This document shows positions 36,364 to 45,842 of a DNA stretch of 64,000 nucleotides, in pieces. Position 1 is the stretch's first letter; each line of letters starts with the position of its first letter. The notes under the pieces were generated by a model. The model had not been told where the DNA came from. It made no database searches and worked only from the letters and a program-made list of their open reading frames with translations. The translations under genes and the position numbers were made by a program. The stretch comes from Pseudomonadota bacterium (GTDB taxonomy: Bacteria; Pseudomonadota; Alphaproteobacteria; Rhodobacterales; Rhodobacteraceae), in the NCBI GenBank assembly GCA_038533575.1, contig JBCAYL010000001.1:462226-526225 (forward strand), given 5' to 3'.

Positions 36364-36491
36364 GGCGACCTCCTGAGTAGTCCTGCGCCCGATAACCGAG
36401 CGAGGCGTCCGCGCCAACCCCTTCTAATCCGCTTGCGGCGCGCGCGGCAGCGCACTATCCGAGCGGCTCACGCATCAGTCAGGAGCCATCG

Positions 36492-36770
36492 ATGTCAGAC
36501 CTCTCCACCGATCCCTCCAGCGACGGCGCATCAGACTCCTATCGCGTCACTGCCGGTGAGCTGCGCCAATTCATCGAGCGCTTCGAGCGCCTCGAGGCAG
36601 AGAAGAAGGACCTCGCGGAGCAGCAGAAAGAGGTCATGGCGGAGGCCAAGGCACGGGGCTACGACACGAAGGTCATGCGCAAGATCGTGGCACTGCGGAA
36701 GCGTGACAAGGACGATATCGCCGAGGAAGAAGCCGTCCTCGACATGTACAAGGCCGCGCTCGGCATGTGA
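36492..36770 (+). CDS. gapR: DUF2312/GapR-like DNA-binding protein
   Basis: 92 residues. Acidic/Ser-rich N-terminus, then the coiled-coil core ELRQFIERFERLEAEKKDLAEQQKEVMAEAKARGYDTKVMRKI seen in pieces such as LRQFIERFERLE and KARGYDTKVMRKIVALRK. This is the DUF2312 family; GapR binds overtwisted DNA ahead of polymerases and supports replication and segregation in Alphaproteobacteria. Preceded by CAGGAG. Stands alone between converging or divergent small genes. Confidence 0.9.
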   Translation: MSDLSTDPSSDGASDSYRVTAGELRQFIERFERLEAEKKDLAEQQKEVMAEAKARGYDTKVMRKIVALRKRDKDDIAEEEAVLDMYKAALGM

Positions 36771-36783
36771 GCCGACCCCCGCA

Positions 36784-37659
36784 TCAGGGGGTGATCAGCG
36801 TCACCCCGTGGATGCGTTCGATGGCGTAGACGTCTTCCTCGTAGGCCTGCGTCATGGCGTCGACGACCTCGTGCGTCCAGCCAGGCATGTCGAGCTCTTC
36901 CTCAAGTTCTTCCTCGAGCGCGAACTTGTCGAGAAAGGCCGCGATGATGCGGCGCTTCTGTATCTCCGTCTGGGGTGGATGGCTCTTTAGGTAACTCAAG
37001 AAGCGCTGGAAGCCTTCTTGCGTCATGATCTCGCTCAAGAGGTCGAAGCCGCCGACGATCGGCACCCCGTGTTCGATCCCGGAGACCTCTTGCACGACCT
37101 GTGACCAGATCAGTGGCGTATCCTCGTTGCACCAGACCGTGAGCTCCGCCGCCGGCAGCGCTTCGCGCAGGCGCAGGATCACGTCAGACCACCGCAGTGC
37201 CAACGGATCCATCTCTGCCCGGATCTGGTCCCGCACGTTCTCTGGCAGGCTCTTGAGCACCGCGGGCACGAAGGTCGCCGGGTTCCTGATGCCCATGTGC
37301 AGCTCGATCTTGTCGCGCTCGAAGAGCCGGCCAAAGGCCTCCACGCGCGACGGGCCGAGGCTGTAGAATTCCCTGTTCTCGAACACACGTGCCGAGATGC
37401 AGCAGAAGTTCGGATTGCTCATGACCACGCGGTCGGCCTCGTCATCTCCGAGGATGGCGTCGAGCATCTCGTCGCGGCTCACCGCGGGCTGCGTGCCGCC
37501 GGCCATGGCCTGAAGCGTTTCCCGGACGAGTTTCCTGTAGCGCCCCGGATTGGGGACCGCGATCCCGCGCTCGGCAAGGCTCTCTCGGTTTTTGAGGAGA
37601 CACCTCAGGAGCCGGTCTTCATCGGTCTCGTGCGCGCCGATATGGTAAACGATTTCCAT
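36784..37659 (-). CDS. Hypothetical protein, possible sulfotransferase-like fold
   Basis: 291 residues, no signal peptide or membrane helix. N-terminal VYHIGAHETDEDRLLRCLLKN, then MSNPNFCCISARVF and ELHMGIRNPATFVPAVLKSL. The N-terminal strand-loop with HIGAHETD and the RNPATF segment recall sulfotransferase/P-loop-like folds in surface polysaccharide neighbourhoods, but the usual PAPS loop is not convincing. I do not recognise a specific family. Ends 13 bases from the gapR stop (convergent). Confidence 0.6.
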   Translation of the reverse strand: MEIVYHIGAHETDEDRLLRCLLKNRESLAERGIAVPNPGRYRKLVRETLQAMAGGTQPAVSRDEMLDAILGDDEADRVVMSNPNFCCISARVFENREFYSLGPSRVEAFGRLFERDKIELHMGIRNPATFVPAVLKSLPENVRDQIRAEMDPLALRWSDVILRLREALPAAELTVWCNEDTPLIWSQVVQEVSGIEHGVPIVGGFDLLSEIMTQEGFQRFLSYLKSHPPQTEIQKRRIIAAFLDKFALEEELEEELDMPGWTHEVVDAMTQAYEEDVYAIERIHGVTLITP

Positions 37660-37763
37660 GCTTGCTCGGGCCTAGGGAGGCTTTCTTGGCTCGTGGTGAC
37701 GGCATCGATGTTATTTCCGGATTTCGGATGGCGCGCAACCACAGCCGAAGCCGCGCGAAGGGC

Positions 37764-37792
37764 TTGCGTGCTCTCACGGCACCGCGTATCTG
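37764..37792 (+). promoter_or_regulatory. Sigma-70-type promoter for tRNA-Thr
   Basis: TTGCGT at 37764-37769 and TATCTG at 37787-37792 with a 17-base spacer; the start of transcription would fall just ahead of the tRNA 5' end at 37802. Confidence 0.55.
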
Positions 37793-37801
37793 CCCTGCCG
37801 T

Positions 37802-37877
37802 GCCCCTATAGCTCAGCTGGTAGAGCAACTGATTTGTAATCAGTGGGTCGGGAGTTCGAGTCTCTCTGGGGGCACCA
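37802..37877 (+). tRNA. tRNA-Thr (anticodon TGT)
   Basis: A 76-base tRNA with CCA encoded. Acceptor GCCCCTA pairs with TGGGGGC (one G-T pair), D-arm around AGCTCAGCTGGTAGAGC, anticodon stem ACTGA/TCAGT with loop TTTGTAA giving anticodon TGT at 37835-37837, and T-arm with GTTCGAGTC. Reads ACA-type threonine codons. Confidence 0.95.
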
Positions 37878-37897
37878 TTGCGGCTCTTTGGGCGATG

Positions 37898-39385
37898 TCA
37901 GGCCGAGCCCGCCTGCGCATACCGCGTGATGGCCGCGCGACTGCCGTCGTTCCAAATCATCTCCAGCCAGTCGCAGAAGTGGTCGGCGAAGCCTCGGTTT
38001 TTTGCCAGCTCATCGTAGACATGCCGTTGCTCGATCCAAGCTCTAGGAGCGCCACGCGCACGCTCGGCGGCCTTTTGCAGGGCATCCCAATGCGGGTCAT
38101 TGGGCTCGATCACGCGGCCATCTTCGCTGGTGCCCGCGCACATGCGCGCCCAGAGGGCCTCGGTGAGCGCGAGACCTTCGACAGAGCCCCCGGCTGCGAT
38201 GGCGTCGCGCAGGATCGGAAGGACGAAGCCGGGATGCCGCGAGGAGCCATCGAAGGCCACACGCCGCGTGGTGTCATGGATCTTGTCGTTTGCGAAGCGG
38301 CGCTCGATCAGCTTGAGGTACTCGAGGGGTGTCATCCCCGGGACGGCGGCCACATAGGGCGCGACTTCTTCTGACTGTGCCTTGCGGAAAAAGGCGGCGA
38401 TGTCGTCGTCGGCCATGCAGGCGGCGATGGTGGGCGCGCCGAGGAGCTCTCCCACATTGGCCAGCATCTGGTGCCCGGCATTGAGCATCCGGATTTTCAT
38501 CGTCTCGTAGAGATGCACATCATTCGTGAGTGTCGCGCCCGCGTCTTCCCAAGGGGGGCGACCCGCGCAAAAGCGATCTTCGATGACCCATTGCCGGAAG
38601 TTCTCGTGCGTGACCGGGGCTGCGTCCTCGATCCCGAGGTCCCGCGCGAGAGCGAGCTCACTGGGACCGGTGGCGGGCACGATGCAGTCCACCATGGCAT
38701 TGGGGAAGGATGCGTTGGCCTCGATCCAGCCCGCAAGATCCGGATCGGCCATCCGGGCAAGCCCGACGACCGTCTGTTTCAGCACGTCGCCATTGTGCTG
38801 AAGATTGTCACAGCACTGTCCGGTGAAGGCGCTCTCCCCCGCGTCCCGCCTGCGTCTGAGGGCCTCCACCATGGCGCCAAACGCGGTGCGCGGTGACCGC
38901 GGGTGCTCCGCGTCGTGCATGATGTCGGGATGCGTGGTGTCGAGGGCGCCATGCCCATCGCGGTAGTATCCGCCTTCCGTCACCGTCAGCGCCACGATGC
39001 GGATCTCGGAGCGTGCCATCATGTCGATCAGGGCGCCATGCCCTTCCTCGATCGGAAGAAAGTCGATCATCGCGCCCGTCACTTCCGTCGACGTGCTCGA
39101 CGGGTCGAGCTCGATGAGCGTGGTCAGGCAATCCTGAGATGTGAGGCGCTCGCGCATGGCAGCGTCAGCGGGTCTCACACCGGCGCCGATGATCGCCCAG
39201 TCGAGCGCCTTGCCCTCCTGCATGAGTCGGTGGAGGTACCACGCCTGATGCGCCCGGTGAAAATTGCCGAGGCCGATATGCACAATGCCCGGTGTGAGGC
39301 GCGAGCGATCGTAGCGCGGTACGAGGACCTCCGCGGGCAGATTGCCGAGGTTCGCGTCGCTGAGTTTGACCGGGCCCTCTGCCAT
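37898..39385 (-). CDS. mtlK: Mannitol 2-dehydrogenase
   Basis: 495 residues, from MAEGPVKLSDANLGNLPAEV. N-terminal Rossmann segment GIVHIGLGNFHRAHQA, then VTEGGYYRD, and the polyol dehydrogenase active-site motif KIRMLNAGHQ with the catalytic lysine. NAD-dependent oxidation of mannitol (also arabitol) to the ketose. Last gene of the smo operon; the ATG overlaps the smoS stop by one base (TGATG). Order and neighbours match the Rhodobacter smoEFGKS-mtlK cluster. Confidence 0.93.
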   Translation of the reverse strand: MAEGPVKLSDANLGNLPAEVLVPRYDRSRLTPGIVHIGLGNFHRAHQAWYLHRLMQEGKALDWAIIGAGVRPADAAMRERLTSQDCLTTLIELDPSSTSTEVTGAMIDFLPIEEGHGALIDMMARSEIRIVALTVTEGGYYRDGHGALDTTHPDIMHDAEHPRSPRTAFGAMVEALRRRRDAGESAFTGQCCDNLQHNGDVLKQTVVGLARMADPDLAGWIEANASFPNAMVDCIVPATGPSELALARDLGIEDAAPVTHENFRQWVIEDRFCAGRPPWEDAGATLTNDVHLYETMKIRMLNAGHQMLANVGELLGAPTIAACMADDDIAAFFRKAQSEEVAPYVAAVPGMTPLEYLKLIERRFANDKIHDTTRRVAFDGSSRHPGFVLPILRDAIAAGGSVEGLALTEALWARMCAGTSEDGRVIEPNDPHWDALQKAAERARGAPRAWIEQRHVYDELAKNRGFADHFCDWLEMIWNDGSRAAITRYAQAGSA

Positions 39386-40155
39386 CAGCTCATCCAATTA
39401 CCGCCATCCACACCGAAGGTCTGGGCGACGATATAGTCGGCCTCCGGGGTCGCGAGGAAGACTGCCATGCCTGCCAGGTCCTGCGCGGTACCCATGCGCC
39501 CGAAGGGCACGGCCGCGCCGACCTCTTTTTTCTTCTGACCGGGCGCCTTGCCTTCGTATTTGGCAAAGAAGGCATCGACCCCGTCCCAATGCTCGCCATC
39601 CACGACGCCGGGCGCAATGGCGTTGACGTTGATGCCGTGGCGAATGAGGTCGAGCCCGGCGGATTGCGTGAGCGAGATCACGGCGGCCTTGGAGGCGCAA
39701 TAGACGGCGACGAGGGGCTCTCCCCTTCGGCCTGCCTGGCTCGCCATGTTGATGATCGTGCCCTTGGTCCCGTGCTTGATCATGTGCCGCGCGACGGCCT
39801 GAAGGGTGAAAAGCGTCCCGGCGACATTGATGTCGAAGACGCGGGCATAATCGGCGCGCTCGATGTCCACGATCGGCGCCGCCGTGAAGAGCGCTGCATT
39901 GTTGACCAGAATGTCCACGGGCCCGAACGTTGCCTCGCTCTGCGCGATCGCGGCCTCGATGCTCCGAGGATCCGTGACGTCCATCTCCACCGCGTGGGCG
40001 GCCTCGCCGATCTCCGCGGCCGTTGCCTCTGCCCGGAGCACGTCGATATCCCCGATCACGACGCGCGCGCCTTCCCTCACATAGGCTTCCGCAAAGCTTC
40101 GACCGATGCCGCGGGCGGCGCCCGTGATGAGCGCTGTCTTTCCAGCGAGCCGCAT
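39385..40155 (-). CDS. smoS: Sorbitol dehydrogenase, SDR family
   Basis: 256 residues, the length known for SmoS. TGAARGIG cofactor motif, NNAAL in ILVNNAAL, serine in INMASQAGRRG and YCASKAAV. NAD-dependent oxidation of sorbitol/galactitol-type polyols to ketose. One base separates its start from the smoK stop, so it is translationally linked to the transporter ATPase. An upstream in-frame extension of 26 codons is the shadow of smoK. Confidence 0.92.
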   Translation of the reverse strand: MRLAGKTALITGAARGIGRSFAEAYVREGARVVIGDIDVLRAEATAAEIGEAAHAVEMDVTDPRSIEAAIAQSEATFGPVDILVNNAALFTAAPIVDIERADYARVFDINVAGTLFTLQAVARHMIKHGTKGTIINMASQAGRRGEPLVAVYCASKAAVISLTQSAGLDLIRHGINVNAIAPGVVDGEHWDGVDAFFAKYEGKAPGQKKKEVGAAVPFGRMGTAQDLAGMAVFLATPEADYIVAQTFGVDGGNWMS

Positions 40156-40156
40156 A

Positions 40157-41161
40157 TCAGGCGAGCCGCAGCCCGTCAGGACCAAAGCGGTGGATCTCGT
40201 CGTGGCGCGGTGAGAGGTGGATCGTGTCCCCATGGCGGAGGCTCACATCCCCGATGGCGCGCACGGTGAGTGTCTCGGCGAGGCCAGTGTTGTGGATGTG
40301 AAAGAACGTGTCCGACCCGAGATGCTCGGCCACGCCCACGGTGCCCGACCATTCCCCGCCATCTTGCACGACGTCGATATGCTCCGGGCGGATGCCGATG
40401 GTTTGAGCGCCATGGCTTTTTGCCGCCTCCCCGGTGATGAGGTTCATCTTGGGCGACCCGATGAACCCGGCGACGAAGAGATTGCGGGGCGTCCGGTATA
40501 GCTCCAGCGGGCTGCCGACCTGTTCGATGACCCCGGCCTGCAGCACGACGATCTTGTCGGCCATCGTCATGGCTTCCACCTGGTCGTGGGTCACGTAGAT
40601 CATCGTCGTCTTGAGGCGCTCGTGAAGCTCGCTGATCTCGAGCCGCATGCCCACGCGCAGGGCCGCGTCGAGATTGGAGAGGGGCTCGTCGAAGAGGAAG
40701 GCCGCGGGCTCTCGCACGATGGCGCGCCCGATCGCCACGCGCTGCCTCTGGCCGCCCGAGAGCTGGCCCGGGCGCCGGTCGAGGTAGTCGGTGAGATTGA
40801 GGACGGCTGCGGCACCCTCCACCCGCCTCGTGATTTCGGAGGGGTCGAGCTTGGCCATGCGCAGCGGAAAGGCGATGTTCTTGCGGACACTCATATGCGG
40901 GTAGAGCGCATAGGACTGGAAGACCATGGCGAGCCCCCGCCGTGCCGGGACGACGGATGTGGCGTCTTTGCCGTCGATCTCGATGGCGCCGGTGGTGATG
41001 TCCTCGAGGCCCGCGATGAGCCTGAGAAGCGTGGACTTGCCGCATCCGGACGGGCCCACGAACACCGTGAACTCCCCGTCCTCAATGGTGAGATCGAGAG
41101 GCGGGATGACTTCCACATCCCCGAAGCTTTTGGTGACCTGATTGAGTTGGATCTGTCCCAT
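40157..41161 (-). CDS. smoK: Polyol ABC transporter ATP-binding protein
   Basis: 334 residues, MalK/UgpC type. Walker [10 protein letters not shown], signature [13 protein letters not shown], Walker [15 protein letters not shown], switch histidine in [10 protein letters not shown], and a C-terminal TOBE-like regulatory region ([14 protein letters not shown]). Powers uptake of sorbitol/mannitol through SmoFG. Follows smoG after 39 bases. Confidence 0.93.
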   Translation of the reverse strand: MGQIQLNQVTKSFGDVEVIPPLDLTIEDGEFTVFVGPSGCGKSTLLRLIAGLEDITTGAIEIDGKDATSVVPARRGLAMVFQSYALYPHMSVRKNIAFPLRMAKLDPSEITRRVEGAAAVLNLTDYLDRRPGQLSGGQRQRVAIGRAIVREPAAFLFDEPLSNLDAALRVGMRLEISELHERLKTTMIYVTHDQVEAMTMADKIVVLQAGVIEQVGSPLELYRTPRNLFVAGFIGSPKMNLITGEAAKSHGAQTIGIRPEHIDVVQDGGEWSGTVGVAEHLGSDTFFHIHNTGLAETLTVRAIGDVSLRHGDTIHLSPRHDEIHRFGPDGLRLA

Positions 41162-41200
41162 GCGTTTTCCTTTGCGCGTCGGCCTGGCTTCGGCAGAGCT

Positions 41201-42031
41201 TTATTTCACGGCACCGAAGGTGAGGCCGCGGACGAGTTGCTTTTGGCTGAACCAGCCGAGGATGAGGATCGGCGCGATGGCCATGGTGGAGGCCGCGCTG
41301 AGCTTGGCGAAGAAGAGGCCCTCGGGGCTCGAATAGCTCGCGATGAAGGCGGTGAGCGGCGCGGCGCTCGCGGCTGTCAGGTTCAACGTCCAGAACGCCT
41401 CGTTCCAGGCGAGAATGAAGTTCAGGAGAACGGTGGAGGCGATCCCCGGCACGGCCATGGGGGTCAGCACGTAGAGGATTTCTTCGCGCAGACGCGCGCC
41501 GTCCATGCGCGCGGCCTCGAGGATCTCGCCGGGGATTTCCTTGAAGTAGGTGTAGAGCATCCAAACGATGATCGGCAGGTTGATCAGCATCAGCACGAGA
41601 ATGAGCCCGCCCCGCGTGTCCAGAAGATTGAACTCCACGAAGATAAGCGAGATCGGATAAAGAACCCCGACCGCAGGCAGCATCTTCGTGGAGAGCATCC
41701 AGAGCAGGATGTCCTTCGTGCGCCGCGAGGGCACGAACGCCATGGACCACGCGGCCGGCACCGCGATGAGGATGCCAAGGAGCGTGGAGCCCCCGGCGAT
41801 GAAGACGGAGTTCCAAAGGAAGCGCATGTAGTCGGAGCGGTCCTGCACCACCGCGTAGTTCTCCAACGTCCAATCGAAGTTGAAGAAGAGCGGCGGGTCG
41901 TTGATCGCCTGCGCCTCGGTTTTGAAGCTGGTCAAAATCGTCCAGTAGATCGGAAAGAAGATGATGAGCGCGATCGTCCAGGCGGCGGCCGTGGTGAGGA
42001 TCTTGCGGCGGGGCGTGATGGCGCGGGCCAT
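41201..42031 (-). CDS. smoG: Polyol ABC transporter permease
   Basis: 276 residues with six predicted helices. First helix after a basic N-terminus (ARAITPRRKILTTAAAW). The EAA coupling loop is EIPGEILEAARMDGARLREEILYVLTPMAVPG. MalG-type carbohydrate permease of the CUT1 family, paired with SmoF. Confidence 0.92.
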   Translation of the reverse strand: MARAITPRRKILTTAAAWTIALIIFFPIYWTILTSFKTEAQAINDPPLFFNFDWTLENYAVVQDRSDYMRFLWNSVFIAGGSTLLGILIAVPAAWSMAFVPSRRTKDILLWMLSTKMLPAVGVLYPISLIFVEFNLLDTRGGLILVLMLINLPIIVWMLYTYFKEIPGEILEAARMDGARLREEILYVLTPMAVPGIASTVLLNFILAWNEAFWTLNLTAASAAPLTAFIASYSSPEGLFFAKLSAASTMAIAPILILGWFSQKQLVRGLTFGAVK

Positions 42032-42114
42032 GTCAGGTCCTTCCCGTTGGGCGCGTGGCCCTCATGTGCAGAGGGGGACGCGCGGCGGTGCGCGGGGCAG
42101 GGGAGGGGCAACGA

Positions 42115-42993
42115 TCAGGCATCGAGGTTCTTCCCGACAATGCGCATGAGGAAGATCGCCACGATGTTGGCAAGGATGATTGCGTAAACGCCGCCCGCGG
42201 ACCCTAGTCCGATGTTCTGGCTGTCGATGACGCGCTGGAAAATGAGGTAGGTGAGCGTCCGGGTCCCGAAGGCGCCGCCCGTCGTCACGAAGATCTCCGC
42301 GAAAATCGACAGGAGGAAAATGGTCTGGATCAGGATCACGATCGTGATCGCGCGGCTCAGATGCGGCAGCACGATGTGCCAGAAGCGCTTGAGCGGCGGT
42401 GCCCCGTCCATCTCGGCGGCTTCGAGCTGTTCGCTGTCGAGCGACTGGATCGCCGTGAGCAGGATCAGCGTCGCGAACGGCAGCCATTGCCAGGACACGA
42501 TGAGGACGATGGAGCCGAGCGGCACGTCCGAGAGCCAGGAGATCGGGTCAGCCCCGAAGAAGCGCCAAAGATGCGCGAAGATGCCGTTCACCGGGTCCAT
42601 GAGCATGTTCTTCCAGACCAGCGCGGAGACGGTCGGCATCACGAAAAACGGTGCGATGACGAGGATCCGCACGGCTCCCTGACCCCACATCGGCTGATCA
42701 AGGAGCATCGCGAGCAGCACGCCAAGAACCACCGTGATCAGGAGCACGCCGCCGACCATGACAAGCGTCGTTTGCACACTGGGCCAGAAAGAGCTCGAAG
42801 ACAGGAAGCGGGCGTAATTCTCGAAGCCGACCCAGTCCAAGCCGCGCTCCAGGCTGTCCCCGCGCAGGGGCAGGTAGCGCTTGAACGAAAAGAAGAGCGT
42901 CATCGTGAGCGGCACGAGCATCCAGCCGAGAAGCAGGATGACCGCCGGGGCCATCATCACGCGGGCTGCAGATCGGGAGGCTTTGGTTGCCAT
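42115..42993 (-). CDS. smoF: Polyol ABC transporter permease
   Basis: 292 residues with about six helices. N-terminal MMAPAVILLLGWMLVPL helix, large periplasmic loop with GDSLERGLDWVGFENYARFL, and the EAA loop around QLEAAEMDGAPPLKRFWHIVLPHL. MalF-type partner of SmoG. 145 bases separate it from smoE, containing a hairpin. Confidence 0.92.
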   Translation of the reverse strand: MATKASRSAARVMMAPAVILLLGWMLVPLTMTLFFSFKRYLPLRGDSLERGLDWVGFENYARFLSSSSFWPSVQTTLVMVGGVLLITVVLGVLLAMLLDQPMWGQGAVRILVIAPFFVMPTVSALVWKNMLMDPVNGIFAHLWRFFGADPISWLSDVPLGSIVLIVSWQWLPFATLILLTAIQSLDSEQLEAAEMDGAPPLKRFWHIVLPHLSRAITIVILIQTIFLLSIFAEIFVTTGGAFGTRTLTYLIFQRVIDSQNIGLGSAGGVYAIILANIVAIFLMRIVGKNLDA

Positions 42994-43095
42994 CGGTCAG
43001 CTTTCTGGATCAGGCGTTTCGATCGGCTTCATGGGAAGCGTCCAACATGCAGACCAGCGCTCGTGGCGGTGGCCGTGTTGGCTCGAAAGGGAAAT

Positions 43096-43121
43096 CCGAG
43101 GGCAACTTGCGCCGCCCCCGG
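43096..43121 (-). terminator. Hairpin between smoE and smoF
   Basis: 8-bp stem CCGGGGGC/GCCCTCGG (one G-U pair in RNA) with a 10-base loop, about 18 bases after the smoE stop, followed by ATTTCCCTTT. Likely an attenuator or mRNA-protecting stem that keeps smoE output above the permease genes. Confidence 0.6.
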
Positions 43122-43138
43122 ACTGGGAGGACCCGTTT

Positions 43139-44452
43139 CTAGCGGTAGCCCGCCGCTTCCATCGCGTCGTTCACGATGGCCTGCGCCTTGCCGAGTGCCT
43201 CGTCGACCGACTGCTGCCCGGCATAGACCGCCGAGAACTCCTGGCTCACCTCGGTCCAGAAGCCGGCCCATTCCGGGATGGCTGCGAACTGGATGCCGAC
43301 GTAGGGGACAGGGTCCACGGTCGGATTGTTCGGGTCAGCGGACAGGATGGAGTCGAGCGTCTTTTGGGCGAAGGCCACCTCCTGATACTCCGGCGTCTCA
43401 TAGAGCGACTGCCGCGCGCCCGGAGGGACATTGGCCCAGCCTTCGTTCTCCGCGACGAGTTCAATGTAGTCCTTGGAGGTCGCCCATTCGATGAACTGCT
43501 TGGCCTCGGCCTCCTGCTGGGTGCCCGCAGGAATTGCGAGAGCCCAGGCCCAGAGCCAGTTGGAGCGCTTGCCCAGACCGTTGTCGGGTGCCAGCGCGAA
43601 ACCCACGCTGTCGGCCACGGTGCTGTCATCGCCGGTCACGAAGGACGCGGCCACGGTGGCGTCGATCCACATGCCGCACTTGCCCTGATTGAAGAGCGAC
43701 AGGTTCTCGTTGAAGCCGTTCGTGGCGTAGCCCGTCGGGCCGCTCTCGTTCATCATGTCGACGAAGAAGGTGAGGGTGTTGTTCCACTCTTCGCTGTCGA
43801 GCTGCGCGTTCCAGTTTTCATCGAACACGCGTGCGCCGAACGAGTTGGCCATGGCATTGATGAAGGCGCCGCCTTCACCCCAGCCAGCCTTGCCACGCAG
43901 GCAGATGCCGTTGATGTCGTTGTCGCGGTCGGTCATTGCCGCCGCTGCCTCACGGATGAATTCCCAGCTCGGCGCGTCAGGCATCTCCAGACCGGCTGCC
44001 TCCATCAGGTCGGTGCGGAACATGACCATGGAGCTTTCGCCGTAAAACGGTGCCGCAAAGAGCGTGCCGTCGTGGCTCAGACCCCCACGCATGGCGGGCA
44101 GGATGTCGTCGACGTCGTACTCGGCGGAAAGATCATCGAGCGGCACGAGCCACTCATTGGAGCCCCAGATCGGGGCTTCGTACATCCCGATCGTCATGAT
44201 GTCGAAAGCACCGCCATTCGTGGTGATGTCAGTGGTGACACGCTGGCGAAGGACGTTCTCCTCGAGGGTCACCCACTCGACCGCGATCCCGCTCTCTTCC
44301 GTAAATTGGTCGGTGTATCGCTGCATGCGGATCATGTCGCCGTTATTGACGGTGGCGATCGTGATCGTCGCGCTGTGGCCATCTGCGAAGGCAGCCGAGC
44401 TGGCAATGATTGCAAGCGAACTGGCCGCACAGAGTGCAGTCATCTTACGCAT
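43139..44452 (-). CDS. smoE: Sorbitol/mannitol-binding protein
   Basis: 437 residues. Sec signal peptide (MRKMTALCAASSLAIIASSAAFADG), then a type 2 sugar-binding protein of the CUT1 class (ITIATVNNGDMIRMQRYTDQF, FDIMTIGMYEAPIWG, WAWALAIPAGTQQEAEAKQFI). Binds polyols in the periplasm and delivers them to SmoFGK. AGGGAGGAAAA ribosome site. First gene of the operon, with an operator-like site about 70 bases upstream. Confidence 0.93.
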   Translation of the reverse strand: MRKMTALCAASSLAIIASSAAFADGHSATITIATVNNGDMIRMQRYTDQFTEESGIAVEWVTLEENVLRQRVTTDITTNGGAFDIMTIGMYEAPIWGSNEWLVPLDDLSAEYDVDDILPAMRGGLSHDGTLFAAPFYGESSMVMFRTDLMEAAGLEMPDAPSWEFIREAAAAMTDRDNDINGICLRGKAGWGEGGAFINAMANSFGARVFDENWNAQLDSEEWNNTLTFFVDMMNESGPTGYATNGFNENLSLFNQGKCGMWIDATVAASFVTGDDSTVADSVGFALAPDNGLGKRSNWLWAWALAIPAGTQQEAEAKQFIEWATSKDYIELVAENEGWANVPPGARQSLYETPEYQEVAFAQKTLDSILSADPNNPTVDPVPYVGIQFAAIPEWAGFWTEVSQEFSAVYAGQQSVDEALGKAQAIVNDAMEAAGYR

Positions 44453-44519
44453 CCGTTTTCCTCCCTAACTGGATGATCTCTCAACGCTAGTGGAGGAACT
44501 GCCGCGGCGTCAATGAATT

Positions 44520-44538
44520 ATTTACGCGCGTTAAAAAT
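44520..44538. promoter_or_regulatory. Operator-like site upstream of smoE
   Basis: ATTTACGCGCGTTAAAAAT, an imperfect palindrome centred on CGCGCG, 68-86 bases before the smoE start and just after the lacI-type stop. A nearly identical element lies before the regulator gene, suggesting both bind that repressor. Confidence 0.65.
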
Positions 44539-44546
44539 ACACGGTC

Positions 44547-45572
44547 CTAGGCGCTGTCGCGCATGAGAAGCTTGCCCTCTATTCGCGTGCTTTTCCAAGC
44601 ATCTACGTTGCCCTCGATCGCACGGAAGAGCGTGTCGACCGCGGTCTTGGAGACGGTGTCATAGTCGTGGGAAATGGTTGTCAGCGGTGGGCACGTATAG
44701 CGCGAATGCGGGTGCCCATCCTGGCCTGCCACACGAATCGCGCAGTCCGGATCGCGCCCGATCTTCAGCCCCCGTTCATAGCAGGCTGTGAGCAATCCGA
44801 TGGCGAGGCGGTCGTTGCTGCAAAGCACCGTGTTGGTCCTGAAAAGGCCCTTCGCCAGGGCCTCATGGCCGCCCACGCGCCCGATCTCCTCGAAGCCCCA
44901 GCCTTCTCCGTCGATCGATACGACCTGCGGGTCGTGGCCGAAGCTCTCCATGGCGTTGATGTAGGCCTGGCGACGGCGGTGGGCGTTGGGGTTGGCGGGG
45001 GTCTTCATCTCGAAGAAGCAAGGGGGCTCCCCCGTGCGGCAGAGGTAGTCGGCGATATGCGTGGTGAACTGGGCGTTGTCGGAGCCCACGAATGCGAGGC
45101 CGAGCTCGTCCACGGAGCTGTCGAAGATCAGCGTCGGCACGTCTTCGCAGAAGCGGCGGAGGGCCTCCTTGTTCGACGTTCGGCCAAGCGGCGCAAGCAG
45201 CACGCCCGCAGGCTTGAGGGCGCGAAGATTGTCGAGCAGTTCCTCCTCGTGAGACGCGCTGCCATGGGCGCTGAAGAGCGTCGGGCGGTAGCCCGCGTGG
45301 ATACACCGCTCCTCGAGCGTGCGCGCGATCTCGGCAAAATAGGGGTCGACGAGAAGAGGCACGACAATGCCGATCGTCTTCGTCAGCTTCCGGTTCTGGT
45401 TCACCGCGTAGATGTTGGGCCGATACTCATGCTCCCGCAGGGCAGCCTCGATGCGCTCGCGAATTTTTGGACGAACACTCGAGGGATCGTTGAAGAATTT
45501 TGAGACGGTCGGGCGTGAGATGCCGCTGACGGCGGCGAACTCTTCCATGTTCCGAATTCTCGTCTTTGTCAT
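44547..45572 (-). CDS. LacI-family regulator of the smo operon
   Basis: 341 residues. N-terminal HTH: RIRNMEEFAAVSGISRPTVSKFFNDPSSVRPKIRERI, then a hinge and a periplasmic-binding-like ligand domain (TIGIVVPLLVDPYFAEIARTLEERC; NTVLCSNDRLAIGLL). Adjacent to and cotranscribable with smoE, so it most likely senses sorbitol/mannitol or a product. It has its own operator-like site 34-53 bases upstream, implying autoregulation. The 44 extra in-frame codons upstream are rejected because the HTH starts at the chosen ATG. Confidence 0.9.
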   Translation of the reverse strand: MTKTRIRNMEEFAAVSGISRPTVSKFFNDPSSVRPKIRERIEAALREHEYRPNIYAVNQNRKLTKTIGIVVPLLVDPYFAEIARTLEERCIHAGYRPTLFSAHGSASHEEELLDNLRALKPAGVLLAPLGRTSNKEALRRFCEDVPTLIFDSSVDELGLAFVGSDNAQFTTHIADYLCRTGEPPCFFEMKTPANPNAHRRRQAYINAMESFGHDPQVVSIDGEGWGFEEIGRVGGHEALAKGLFRTNTVLCSNDRLAIGLLTACYERGLKIGRDPDCAIRVAGQDGHPHSRYTCPPLTTISHDYDTVSKTAVDTLFRAIEGNVDAWKSTRIEGKLLMRDSA

Positions 45573-45605
45573 CTCCGGCACCCGCTTGAATGGGACCAGA
45601 TTACA

Positions 45606-45625
45606 ATTTATCGCGCGGCAAAAAT
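45606..45625. promoter_or_regulatory. Operator-like site upstream of the LacI-type gene
   Basis: ATTTATCGCGCGGCAAAAAT. It shares ATTTA, CGCGCG and AAAAAT with the smoE site, differing by one inserted base and two core positions. Position fits autoregulation. Confidence 0.65.
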
Positions 45626-45842
45626 CAATGTTCTGGAAGAAACAATCGGCAAGCTCCTCATGTCGCATGACAATTCGGCACCCTGCGGGCGCTCTGCCCG
45701 CCAATAGATCATCGATGCAAGAGCGCGCGAGCGTGTGCCCGGTTTTTCATCGGATTGGCCTTTCCCTCCGACGCGCGGCATGATGAGGTATCGTGATAGG
45801 CCGCGTCCCAAGGCGGCACGACACACGATCAGGGAGAACACC

